The notes beneath the pieces are model-generated. The model was not told the origin of the DNA. It did not search any database and saw nothing but the letters and a program-made list of their open reading frames with translations. A program made the position numbers and the translations under genes. Below are positions 41,628 through 49,923 of a stretch of DNA of 64,000 bases, one piece after another. The stretch lies in the NCBI GenBank assembly GCA_035575515.1, contig DATLXU010000067.1:1-64000 (forward strand). Reading direction: 5' to 3'. Positions within the stretch are counted from its first letter, which is position 1; every line of letters begins with the position of its first letter. The DNA comes from DATLXU01 sp035575515. Lineage in GTDB: Bacteria > Acidobacteriota > Blastocatellia > UBA7656.

Positions 41628-43478
41628 ATGCCTGGTCGCATGGAGATTTTTGGAATCGGCATTCTGTCGTGGGTGACGTGGTTACCGGCGGCTGGCGGGT
41701 TGATGCTGCTCTTTTTCAATCGCGCTAAAAACGACCGCATCCGCTGGTTTGCAAACCTCTGGATCGTGCTCTGCTTCTTGGTTTCAATCCCGCTCGTCAC
41801 AGGACTTGGCGCGGGGCGTCCCGGTTATGACCGCGCTTACGGCGGATTGCAATTCATCGAAGACCACGAATGGATACCGCTAATCGGCGCGCGTTATCAA
41901 TTAGGCATTGATGGTCTCGCGCTCGTGCTCTTGATGCTGACGACGCTTTTGGGAGTCGTGTCGGTCATCTGCTCGTGGGACTACATCCGCGAGAAGGGGC
42001 GCGAGAAAGAGTATTACATCATGCTGCTGCTGTTGCAGACGGGCATGATCGGCGCGTTCGTGTCGGCTGATCTCTTTCTGTTCTTCATCTTCTGGGAAGT
42101 AATGCTCGTGCCGATGTATTTTTTAATCGGCATCTGGGGCGGCAAGAACCGGCTCTATTCCGCAATCAAGTTTTTCCTTTACACCCTTGTCGGCTCGGTC
42201 GTGATGCTGCTTGCGGTATTGAAGCTCTACTTCATTTTTCCCGAAGTCGTGCAGAAGCGCGCGCCTGATGTTTTGGCAACAGCGGAACAGATCACGGCGA
42301 GCAGCGTGACCGATCCTTCGCGAGCAGGCCAGCGCAACGAGCAGATGTTCAAGATGATTGACGATGCGATGAAGCGCGCCGAAGGCATTGACCCCGCTGA
42401 CCCCGAAGGCAAGCGCGCGCTGCCATCAAGTTATGTCCGCAGCTCGTTCAACATCCCTGCGCTCACAGCTATCGGTCCGCACATAAAAACCGTATTCGGC
42501 CTGAGCGTAGTCATCTGGCTGTTCATAGGCTTTTCGCTTTCGTTCGCAATAAAAGTTCCGATGTTTCCATTTCACACGTGGCTGCCGGATGCGCACTACG
42601 ACGCGCCGACGGCTGGCTCTGTGATTCTTGCGGGCGTGCTGCTCAAGATGGGAACGTATGGCTTCATGCGATTTTCGCTTCCGATGTTTCCCGATGCGGC
42701 GACTCATCCGCGAGTCCGTCAGGTGATGATAGTGCTTGCGATTATCGGCATCATCTACGGCGCGCTCGTGGCGATGGCGCAAAAGGATGTTAAGAAGCTC
42801 GTCGCTTACTCGTCGGTCTCGCATCTTGGATTTGTGATGCTTGGCTTGTTCGCCCTTAACCCGAACGGCATCAACGGCGCGGTGATGCAGATGATTAATC
42901 ACGGCATCTCAACGGGCGCGCTCTTTATGCTTGCAGGCATCCTCTACGAGCGGCGGCATACGTACGATATTGCCGAGTTCGGCGGGCTTGCGCACGTGAT
43001 GCCGATCTACTCGACGATATTTTTAATCGTCACGCTGTCGTCTTTAGGCTTGCCGTTGATGAATAATTTCATCGGCGAGTTTCTGACGATTCGAGGCGCA
43101 TTTGAAGCGAACCCCTACTGGGGCGGCTTCGCCGTCATCGGGATCATTCTCGGCGCGGCCTATATGCTGTGGCTGTATCAACGAGTCTTCTTCGGGCAGG
43201 TGACGAAGGAAGAGAATCGCGGGTTGCGCGATTTGAACGCGCGCGAGGCATGGCAGTTCGCGCCGCTGATTTTCCTGATCTTCTGGATCGGCGTTTACCC
43301 GAAGCCCGTGCTTTCCTACATCAACCCGCAGACTGAGGTAGTCGTCGCGCAGGTGCAGCCTGATTACTTCAAGAACGCGCCCGCTGCCCAGCGGCCTCAG
43401 ATGGCGAAAGAAGAGCCTGCGGCGAACGAAGCCGCTCCGGCTCACGTTGAAATCGAAGAGCCGGAAGAGAGCAAGTAA
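41628..43478 (+). CDS. nuoM: NADH-quinone oxidoreductase subunit M
   Basis: 616 residues. Antiporter-like membrane subunit. Motifs: YYIMLLLLQTGMIGAFVSADLFLFFIFWEVMLVPMYFLIGIWGG, KVPMFPFHTWLPDAHYDAPTAGSVILAGVLLKMGTYGFMRFSLP, MAQKDVKKLVAYSSVSHLGFVMLGLFALN. An insertion of about 60 residues (PDVLATAEQITASS... to ALPSSYVRSSFN, residues ~205-265) separates helices that are adjacent in E. coli NuoM. The tail (ANEAAPAHVEIEEPEESK) is acidic and disordered. Confidence 0.94.
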   Translation: MPGRMEIFGIGILSWVTWLPAAGGLMLLFFNRAKNDRIRWFANLWIVLCFLVSIPLVTGLGAGRPGYDRAYGGLQFIEDHEWIPLIGARYQLGIDGLALVLLMLTTLLGVVSVICSWDYIREKGREKEYYIMLLLLQTGMIGAFVSADLFLFFIFWEVMLVPMYFLIGIWGGKNRLYSAIKFFLYTLVGSVVMLLAVLKLYFIFPEVVQKRAPDVLATAEQITASSVTDPSRAGQRNEQMFKMIDDAMKRAEGIDPADPEGKRALPSSYVRSSFNIPALTAIGPHIKTVFGLSVVIWLFIGFSLSFAIKVPMFPFHTWLPDAHYDAPTAGSVILAGVLLKMGTYGFMRFSLPMFPDAATHPRVRQVMIVLAIIGIIYGALVAMAQKDVKKLVAYSSVSHLGFVMLGLFALNPNGINGAVMQMINHGISTGALFMLAGILYERRHTYDIAEFGGLAHVMPIYSTIFLIVTLSSLGLPLMNNFIGEFLTIRGAFEANPYWGGFAVIGIILGAAYMLWLYQRVFFGQVTKEENRGLRDLNAREAWQFAPLIFLIFWIGVYPKPVLSYINPQTEVVVAQVQPDYFKNAPAAQRPQMAKEEPAANEAAPAHVEIEEPEESK

Positions 43479-43489
43479 TTTGACGTGGC

Positions 43490-43552
43490 GCCGCCGTCTC
43501 GGCGGCAGTTGCGTGAGCGAGACGCTCACTAGACAGCCAGCTAGAAGCTGGC
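43490..43552. repeat. Three consecutive 7-bp hairpins with 3-base loops
   Basis: 43490-43506 (GCCGCCG-TCT-CGGCGGC), 43513-43529 (GTGAGCG-AGA-CGCTCAC) and 43536-43552 (GCCAGCT-AGA-AGCTGGC). Each stem is perfect, each loop is TCT or AGA, and the spacers are 6 bases. It fills the gap between nuoM and nuoN. Confidence 0.85.
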
Positions 43553-43576
43553 GCTACCATTGGCACGACAAAAAGT

Positions 43577-45229
43577 ATGCTGCTACTACAAGCACCACCT
43601 GATTTTCTGAATCTCGCGCGACAGGCTGCGCAATACATAATGCCTGAAGCTATCCTGACGCTATTCGCCTGCGCCGCGCTCGTGTTGGATGTCATGCTGC
43701 CGCGCAATCAGAAGCGTATAGTCGCGTGGGTGAGCCTCGCGGGCGTTGGCTTTGCCCTTGCTTCGCTTGGCATTCTTTATTTCAACTTCGTCAGCCGCAG
43801 CGGGTCGAGCACGGCTTTCTACAACATGATCGTGCTCGATAATTATGCTGTCGTCTTCAAGCTGATCTTCCTCATCGGCGCGGCGCTTTCGATATTGCTC
43901 TCGATTCGCTACCTCGAAGAAGAAGGCGAGCAGCGCGGCGAATACTACGGGCTGATACTGTTTTCCGTAGTCGGCATGATGTTTATGGCATCAGGCGTTG
44001 ACCTGCTGATGTTGTTCATCTCGCTCGAACTGATGGCCATCTCGATTTACATACTGGTCGGCTATCTTCGACGCGACAGAAAATCAAACGAAGCCTCGAT
44101 GAAGTATTTTCTGCTCGGCGCGTTCTCATCTGGTGTGTTGCTGTACGGCATCTCGCTCGTCTATGGAATTACGGGCACGACCAACCTTGAACAGATTGCG
44201 AACGCGCTGCCGAAAGTGATCTCAGGACTCAACGCGCTCAACCCTCAAGCCGCTGCGCCCGATATGCGGTACATGCTTATGATAGGCATGACGCTTATGG
44301 CCGCAGGGATGTTCTTCAAGGTTGCAGCGGTGCCGTTTCACATGTGGGCGCCCGACGCTTACGAAGGCGCACCTACTTCCACTACAGCTTTCATGTCGGT
44401 CGCGGTCAAGGCCGCGAGCTTTGCGATGTTCGGACGAATATTTTTGTATGGACTGCCCGGATTAAGAAGCGGCATCACGGGCACGCCATCGCTTCCGGGA
44501 TGGGCCACGCTGTTGGGAGTGATTGCAGCAATAACGATTGTCTGGGGGAATCTCGCCGCGATCACTCAACAAAACACCAAGCGGCTGCTCGCTTATTCAT
44601 CAATCTCACACGCGGGCTACACGCTGCTCGGTTTGATTGCCGGAAACGAAACCGGCTACACAGGGTTCATCGTCTATCTGCTCATCTACACGATAATGAA
44701 TCTCGGCGTGTTCGGCTGCATCATCGCGCTGCGCCGTCGAGGCATCATCGGCGACCGCATGGAAGATTTGAATGGCTTGATGCGCAAAGCGCCGTGGCTA
44801 ACGGTGATGATGACGATTTTCCTGCTCTCGCTCGGCGGCATACCTCCGACAGCAGGCTTCATCGGAAAGTTCTATCTGTTTGCTGGTCTGATTCAAACCG
44901 GCAACGTCTGGATGGTGCGGCTTGCGGTGCTTGCAGTCTTGATGAGCGCGGTGTCGCTTTATTATTACATCCGATTCATCCGCGCGATGTACATCGAACC
45001 TGAATCGGAGCCGCAGCCGGTCAGGCTCGCCGCCCCGCTTTACGTCGCGCTCGGAGTTGCCACAGTCCTTGTGCTCTACATAGGCATATTTCCGCAGCGC
45101 GCGATTGATTTGACGAAGCGGGCGGGAGCGGTCCTCGTCGAACAACAGAACAAAGCAGAGCAGAACAAGACAAGGCAAAGCGGGCCTGGCGTACCGCAGG
45201 ATGTTTCCGAGATGACTCCCTCGCCGTAA
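43577..45229 (+). CDS. nuoN: NADH-quinone oxidoreductase subunit N
   Basis: 550 residues. Motifs: ILVGYLRRDRKSNEASMKYFLLGAFSSGVLLYGISLVYG, FKVAAVPFHMWAPDAYEGAPTSTTAFMSVAVKAASFAMFGRIF, QQNTKRLLAYSSISHAGYTLLGLIAG, SLGGIPPTAGFIGKFYLF. The last membrane pump subunit. The final ~35 residues (QQNKAEQNKTRQSGPG) are polar. It ends the nuo gene block; the AtpZ-like gene follows 3 bases after. Confidence 0.94.
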   Translation: MLLLQAPPDFLNLARQAAQYIMPEAILTLFACAALVLDVMLPRNQKRIVAWVSLAGVGFALASLGILYFNFVSRSGSSTAFYNMIVLDNYAVVFKLIFLIGAALSILLSIRYLEEEGEQRGEYYGLILFSVVGMMFMASGVDLLMLFISLELMAISIYILVGYLRRDRKSNEASMKYFLLGAFSSGVLLYGISLVYGITGTTNLEQIANALPKVISGLNALNPQAAAPDMRYMLMIGMTLMAAGMFFKVAAVPFHMWAPDAYEGAPTSTTAFMSVAVKAASFAMFGRIFLYGLPGLRSGITGTPSLPGWATLLGVIAAITIVWGNLAAITQQNTKRLLAYSSISHAGYTLLGLIAGNETGYTGFIVYLLIYTIMNLGVFGCIIALRRRGIIGDRMEDLNGLMRKAPWLTVMMTIFLLSLGGIPPTAGFIGKFYLFAGLIQTGNVWMVRLAVLAVLMSAVSLYYYIRFIRAMYIEPESEPQPVRLAAPLYVALGVATVLVLYIGIFPQRAIDLTKRAGAVLVEQQNKAEQNKTRQSGPGVPQDVSEMTPSP

Positions 45230-45232
45230 TTT

Positions 45233-45469
45233 ATGCCTTCCGACGATGACAAGCAGAATGGCGGAATAAGCTGGCGGCAGGCGCTGACGACCGTAGGGCT
45301 TGCGCTTGCCATCCCCTGGATGATTGGCGTGCCTGCAGTCGTCGGCTGGTACGTTGATAAGAAGTACGCGACGTGGCCGCTGTGGTTCATCGTCGGCCTT
45401 TCGATAGGACTCATCGGAACTGCGCTCGACATCTATCGCCTGCTGAAACGATTCGGACAATTCAAATGA
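45233..45469 (+). CDS. atpZ: AtpZ/AtpI-like small membrane protein
   Basis: 78 residues, two hydrophobic helices (ALTTVGLALAIPWMIGVPAVVGWYVDKKYATWPLWFIVGLSIGLIGTALDIYRLLKRF). The two-helix hairpin with 'GWYVDKKYATWPLWFIVG' matches the AtpZ/AtpI family that assists F1Fo ATP synthase c-ring assembly or ion uptake. It lies 3 bases after nuoN, which couples it to complex I rather than to an atp operon; no atp structural gene is in the window. Confidence 0.75.
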   Translation: MPSDDDKQNGGISWRQALTTVGLALAIPWMIGVPAVVGWYVDKKYATWPLWFIVGLSIGLIGTALDIYRLLKRFGQFK

Positions 45470-45546
45470 CAGACGGCTCCGCCTGTCCTCTCGCCCGATT
45501 ATCAGGTTATATTTCTCGTCTGACTAAACCACACAAGAGGGATTGA

Positions 45547-46314
45547 ATGATTGACTTTGCCATTCGCGTGGCTCAAGACGCGGGCCGATTGCTCCGCGAC
45601 CGGCTCGGCACAACTATTGACATAGGCCACAAAGGCGCAATCAATATCGTCACCGACGTTGACCTGGCGAGCGAGCGGTTGATTCGCGAAGCGATTGCGA
45701 CGCACTACCCGCGCCACGAAGTGCTGGCCGAAGAGGGCGGCCTTGCCGAAAGCACGTCGGATTATCGCTGGATTGTTGACCCGTTGGACGGAACAACAAA
45801 CTACGCGCACGGCTATCCGATCTTCTGCGTTTCGATTGCGCTCGAATACAAAGGCGAGACGATTCTCGGCGTCGTTTATGATCCTATGCGCGAAGAGGTC
45901 TTCACAGCCGAACGCGGCAGCGGCGCGTGGTTGAACAATCGGCGCATTCGAGTGTCTCAGACTGTTGACTTGATGCAAAGTTTGCTTTCGACTGGCTTCC
46001 CTTACGACATCAAAACGTCGAGCCTGACGAACCTCGATCACTGGGCTAACTTCGCGATGAACGCGCAGGCGCTTCGACGCGACGGCGCGGCGGCGATTGA
46101 CCTGTGCTACGTTGCATGCGGCAGGTTTGACGGATTCTGGGAATTGAATCTCAGCCCTTGGGACACAGCAGCAGGCGCGTTGATCGCAGAAGAAGCCGGT
46201 GGCCGCATCACCGATTTTGATGGCGGCAAGTTTTCAAACTACAAGCCGCAAATCGTGGCGAGCAACGGTCTCATTCATGATCGCATGATTGAAGTGCTGG
46301 CTATGGCGAAGTAG
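45547..46314 (+). CDS. suhB: Inositol monophosphatase family protein
   Basis: 255 residues. Metal- and substrate-binding motifs: the Glu of LAEEGGLAE, the DPLDGTTNYAHGYPIFCVSIAL core (DxxDGT), and the C-terminal NLSPWDTAAGALIAEEAGGRITDFDG. Hydrolyses inositol or related sugar phosphates in a Mg2+-dependent way. The gene symbol follows the common family name; the actual substrate may differ. Confidence 0.9.
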   Translation: MIDFAIRVAQDAGRLLRDRLGTTIDIGHKGAINIVTDVDLASERLIREAIATHYPRHEVLAEEGGLAESTSDYRWIVDPLDGTTNYAHGYPIFCVSIALEYKGETILGVVYDPMREEVFTAERGSGAWLNNRRIRVSQTVDLMQSLLSTGFPYDIKTSSLTNLDHWANFAMNAQALRRDGAAAIDLCYVACGRFDGFWELNLSPWDTAAGALIAEEAGGRITDFDGGKFSNYKPQIVASNGLIHDRMIEVLAMAK

Positions 46315-46320
46315 GTACCA

Positions 46321-46388
46321 TGTCCTGGGTGCCGGGGATCAATTCCTCATGACCTCTCCCTGACACCCGGCATCTGACACCTGATGTC
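46321..46388. repeat. Heptamer array with inverted arms, between suhB and thrB
   Basis: Units GTCCTGG, GTGCCGG, GGATCAA, TTCCTCA, TGACCTC, TCCCTGA, CACCCGG, CATCTGA, CACCTGA. The GGTGCCGGG and CCCGGCA parts pair. Confidence 0.7.
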
Positions 46389-46396
46389 GAGAGCGG

Positions 46397-47320
46397 ATGC
46401 AAAAAGCTGAAATCACAATTCCCGCGTCGACTTCAAATCTGGGCGCGAGCTTTGACGCTTGCGGTCTTGCGCTCGCGCTCTACCTGCGTGTGACGGTTGA
46501 AGAGAGCGCGAGCGAGTTTGAGATAATTCCAACGGGTGAAGGCTCGGAGCGTGTCGAACGCGGCGAATCGAATCTGATTGCGCGGGTTGCTCGCGCGGTG
46601 GCCGATGATCGCAAGAGAAAAATAAGCGGCGCGCGGCTCGCGGTTCACAGCGAGATACCGCTTGCTCGCGGGCTTGGCTCAAGCAGCGCGGCTATCATCG
46701 CGGGCATTTCGGTCTATGAAACCCTTTCAGGCGAGCGATTGAGCGAAGATGATATTTTCAATTACGCGCTTCGGTTTGAAGAGCACGGCGACAACCTCGC
46801 GCCCAGCCTTCTTGGCGGACTTGTAGCCGCGTGCGTAGTCGAGCGCAATGCCACCCGCTCGCTTGTAACCGTCAAGCGCGCGTGGCCCGAAGAAGTGAAG
46901 ATAGTTCTCATGGTGCCCGACTTCGAGATGAACACAGCGGAGATGCGCCGCGCGCTTCCCCGCGAAGTTTCGATGAAGGATGCTGTTTTCAACGTGCAGC
47001 GCGCGGCGTTATTACAGGCTCTGATTTCAGAGCGGCGTTTTGAATTGCTCAATGAAGCGTTGCGCGATAGACTTCATCAGCCGTATCGCGTGCCGCGCGC
47101 ACAGGGACTCAGCGATGTGCTTGCGATGAATGACGAAGTCGAGGAGTATCGCGGCTTGCTCGGCGTTGCCGTGAGCGGCGCGGGTTCAACTATGGTCGCG
47201 TTTGCAACGGAGAATTTTTCGGCCATAGCCGATGAGATGATTGACCGGCTCGCCCGTCACGGCGTCGGCTCGCGCGCGCTTCAGGTCGCCGTCGACAACA
47301 CGGGCCGCATAATCAAATGA
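46397..47320 (+). CDS. thrB: Homoserine kinase
   Basis: 307 residues. GHMP kinase: PASTSNLGASFDACGLAL at the N-terminus, the ATP loop IPLARGLGSSSAAIIAG, and the C-terminal GVAVSGAGSTMVAFATE. Phosphorylates homoserine on the threonine pathway. Length is normal. No other thr gene is adjacent. Confidence 0.93.
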   Translation: MQKAEITIPASTSNLGASFDACGLALALYLRVTVEESASEFEIIPTGEGSERVERGESNLIARVARAVADDRKRKISGARLAVHSEIPLARGLGSSSAAIIAGISVYETLSGERLSEDDIFNYALRFEEHGDNLAPSLLGGLVAACVVERNATRSLVTVKRAWPEEVKIVLMVPDFEMNTAEMRRALPREVSMKDAVFNVQRAALLQALISERRFELLNEALRDRLHQPYRVPRAQGLSDVLAMNDEVEEYRGLLGVAVSGAGSTMVAFATENFSAIADEMIDRLARHGVGSRALQVAVDNTGRIIK

Positions 47321-47330
47321 AGGTGAAGAA

Positions 47331-48326
47331 GTGAACGCTTATATTTTAACCGCCGCTCTTTTGATGACGCTGTCTCTGAACGGATGCCAGGACGTGATGA
47401 TAAATGACAGAGCCACGCAGCCATCTTCAAGCGGGCAGGTCGAAAAAGAGACGCCCGCGCCGCAGGTGAGCGCAGAGTTTCGTCCCGTCATCGCGCAGCT
47501 CGCTTCCGAAGGCTTGCGGCTGAAAGAGGCTCTGGGAGCCGATTTGGAGGCGGGCACACATCATCTCGCCGCCATTTTTCAAAACACGAAAAAGAAAGAA
47601 GCGTTTCAGGAATACGAATTCAGAATAATCGAAAGCGACGGGCGAGCGGCTAAAACCATCTATCGCCGCGCGGAGTTCTTTTACTCGTTCGATCTCGACG
47701 ACGCGGAAGCAAACAAGCTCAACGGCACAGACATCAACGGCGACGGCATCAAGGAAATCATTGTGCAGAGTTCGAGCGGGGGAAACTGCTGGAGTTGCAA
47801 CCCGACGGAAATCTATCAGGTGAAGAATCACAAGGCAGAGCTTATAGCAGCGGGTCCCGTGCAGAAGATTGTTGATCTTAACAAAGACGGCGTTCAGGAA
47901 CTTGTCATAACCGACGCCCGATGGGAAGCATACGATGACTTTTCGCACGCGTCCGCGCCGGGAGCATTTATCATCTATACATGGCGAAATGGCAAGTACG
48001 TTTATGCCTCGCGCGATTTTCCGGATTACTACAAAACCGAAATAGAGCGACTGCGCAAGGAGATCGAACAGGCGAAAGCCGACATCACTGCGGATGAGCT
48101 TTCAGACGAATCTTACACAGGTCTGGCCGTCTCGCTTGCAATCACCTACGCGCACGCGGGCGACGTGGAGCGCGGGCTGAAAGAACTGGAGACGCTGCTC
48201 AATTCAAATGTGAAATCGCCCGCGCAGGCGAAACATCGCGCGGAGATACTTGAAGATTTTCGCAAAGGCGAAAGCAATGCGAAGCTGCGCGAGATGAAGC
48301 CGGGCGACCCCATGCCGCTCGGATGA
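47331..48326 (+). CDS. Lipoprotein with EF-hand-like/FG-GAP repeats, unknown function
   Basis: 331 residues from GTG 47331 (GAAGGTGAAGAA upstream). The signal ends in a lipobox (LSLNGC), so it should be a lipoprotein processed by the Lgt-Lsp-Lnt route. The middle has DINGDGIKEIIV and DLNKDGVQELVIT, the calcium-binding D-x-N/D-x-D-G pattern of FG-GAP/VCBS beta-propeller repeats. Between them lies a CWSCNP pair. The C-terminal part is helical and TPR-like (TGLAVSLAITYAHAGDVERGLKELETLLNS). A palindrome copy is embedded near residues ~63-73. Confidence 0.7.
   Translation: MNAYILTAALLMTLSLNGCQDVMINDRATQPSSSGQVEKETPAPQVSAEFRPVIAQLASEGLRLKEALGADLEAGTHHLAAIFQNTKKKEAFQEYEFRIIESDGRAAKTIYRRAEFFYSFDLDDAEANKLNGTDINGDGIKEIIVQSSSGGNCWSCNPTEIYQVKNHKAELIAAGPVQKIVDLNKDGVQELVITDARWEAYDDFSHASAPGAFIIYTWRNGKYVYASRDFPDYYKTEIERLRKEIEQAKADITADELSDESYTGLAVSLAITYAHAGDVERGLKELETLLNSNVKSPAQAKHRAEILEDFRKGESNAKLREMKPGDPMPLG
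47518..47550. repeat. GGCTC-family palindrome inside the lipoprotein gene
   Basis: GGCTCTGGGAGCC at 47528-47540 identical to the core at 23120-23132. Read as GCT CTG GGA GCC (A-L-G-A) within LKEALGADLEAG. Confidence 0.7.
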
Positions 48327-48395
48327 AGAGAACGTCGCCGGGATGAGCGTGGTTGCGCTTTGCCCGCTGATTCTCTGCTGGTTCAGGATGATTGC

Positions 48396-49112
48396 ATGGA
48401 GCACGAGCACACGCCTGAAGCGATAAAAGAAAGGCTGCGCGCGGGACCGCGACACAGCTACTTGCGCGATTGGGTTTATGGCGGAATTGACGGTTCGGTC
48501 ACTACGTTTGCAGTAGTCGCGGGCGTCGTTGGCGCGCAGCTTTCAACCGGAGTCATTCTCATAATCGGCGCGGCCAACATCATCGCTGATGGTTTCTCGA
48601 TGGCCGCGAGCAACTTCTTGGGCACGCGCACCGAGCACGAAGAGATAAAAAACATCGAAGCCATCGAGCGCCGTCACATCAAAGATTTTCCCGAAGGCGA
48701 GCGCGAAGAGGTGCGCCAGATTTTTCGCGACAAAGGCTTCGAGGGCGAAACGCTTCAGCGCATAGTTGATTCGATAACAAGCAATAGGGAAATCTGGGTG
48801 CGCACGATGCTCACGGAAGAATACGGGCTGCCGCGCGAAGTGCGCTCGCCGTGGCTCGCCGCCGCAAGCACTTTCAGCGCGTTTATGCTCTGCGGGCTTG
48901 TGCCGCTGCTCCCATTCATCTTTGGAGCGGCAAACGCGTTCTTGCTCTCGATTGTCTTAACGGGCCTTGTGTTTTTTGTTATCGGCTCAATCAAAAGCAT
49001 CTGGTCAACTGTCGCGTGGTGGCGCTCAGGACTTGAGACGCTCATTGTAGGCTCGATGGCCGCCGCTCTCGCTTACGCGGCTGGCATTGTGCTGAAAGGG
49101 TTCGGCGGGTAG
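48396..49112 (+). CDS. VIT1/CCC1-family membrane transporter
   Basis: 238 residues from ATG 48396. Membrane segments: VTTFAVVAGVVGAQLSTGVILIIGAANIIADGFSMAASNFLG (the VIT1 signature), then a cytoplasmic-like region (EEIKNIEAIERRHIKDFPEGEREEVRQIFRDKGFEGETLQRI), then AASTFSAFMLCGLVPLLPFIFGAAN and two more helices. Family members move Fe2+ or Mn2+ across membranes. Ion specificity unknown. Confidence 0.87.
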   Translation: MEHEHTPEAIKERLRAGPRHSYLRDWVYGGIDGSVTTFAVVAGVVGAQLSTGVILIIGAANIIADGFSMAASNFLGTRTEHEEIKNIEAIERRHIKDFPEGEREEVRQIFRDKGFEGETLQRIVDSITSNREIWVRTMLTEEYGLPREVRSPWLAAASTFSAFMLCGLVPLLPFIFGAANAFLLSIVLTGLVFFVIGSIKSIWSTVAWWRSGLETLIVGSMAAALAYAAGIVLKGFGG

Positions 49113-49122
49113 CAACTCGCGT

Positions 49123-49920
49123 TTAGCTTTCTTTGACGGCAACGACTCTGAGCCTTCGATAATCAATGAACCATTTGCCATCTCGAAACAATGTGGGCCG
49201 CAACTCGTCTTTGACGGCTCGAATGATTCCATCGCGCTCGCTTGCTGGCACTGCGCTCATCTCGTTATCTGCAAAGACTTCGAGCCAATTGCGCAAACCA
49301 TCGTCGCCGCCTTCAAGCGCAGTAGGACGCTCGAAGTGATAAGCCTTCCTCACGCTCAGTCTGTGATGTTCCAAAAGAGTCGCGTACTCGCCTACGCTCG
49401 GATAATACCGAAACGCCGCTTCTTCGCTGACAGTGTAGCCCGCCGCTTCGATTGCTCGATGCAGAGCCGCTTTCACGGCGCGCAAGTTTCCTTTGCCTCC
49501 AAACTCCGCGACAAATCGCCCGCCCGCTTTCAACGCGCGCGAGATTGATTCAGTCAGCGAGTCTTGATCCTTTATCCAGTGAATCGCTGCGTTCGAGAAG
49601 ATGGCATCGAAGGATTCATCAAAACGAAAGTTGGTCGCGTTCATTAGCTCGAATTGCAAATCAGGATAACTCTTTCGCGCTTGCTCAAGCATAGCGGGCG
49701 AAATGTCTATGCCGACGACGCGAGCGCCGCGCCGCGCAATCTCTGCCGTGAGGTGGCCCGTGCCGCAACCGATGTCGAGTATCTGCTCTCCCTCGCGCGG
49801 CGCGAGAAACTCGATCACGCCCGCGCCGTACTTCCACACGAACGAGTGCCCGCCATCATAACGCGCTGCGTCCCATTGCTTTTCGGATGTTGATTGAGTG
49901 CTGCCTGTTTCGTCTTGCAT
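49123..49920 (-). CDS. Class I SAM-dependent methyltransferase
   Basis: 265 residues. Rossmann motifs: ILDIGCGTGHLTAEIARRGARVVGIDISPAML (motif I, then acidic end of beta2), FDAIFSNAAIHWIKD. The layout resembles trans-aconitate methyltransferase or ubiquinone/menaquinone-type methyltransferases. Substrate unknown. It ends 3 bases after the hydrolase gene in the same direction, with overlapping control signals. Confidence 0.85.
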   Translation of the reverse strand: MQDETGSTQSTSEKQWDAARYDGGHSFVWKYGAGVIEFLAPREGEQILDIGCGTGHLTAEIARRGARVVGIDISPAMLEQARKSYPDLQFELMNATNFRFDESFDAIFSNAAIHWIKDQDSLTESISRALKAGGRFVAEFGGKGNLRAVKAALHRAIEAAGYTVSEEAAFRYYPSVGEYATLLEHHRLSVRKAYHFERPTALEGGDDGLRNWLEVFADNEMSAVPASERDGIIRAVKDELRPTLFRDGKWFIDYRRLRVVAVKES

Positions 49921-49923
49921 GGC

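Noticed and set aside
45470..45546. Terminator between atpZ and suhB
   Set aside because: The small GC hairpin needs a bulge and has no T-run; too weak to list.
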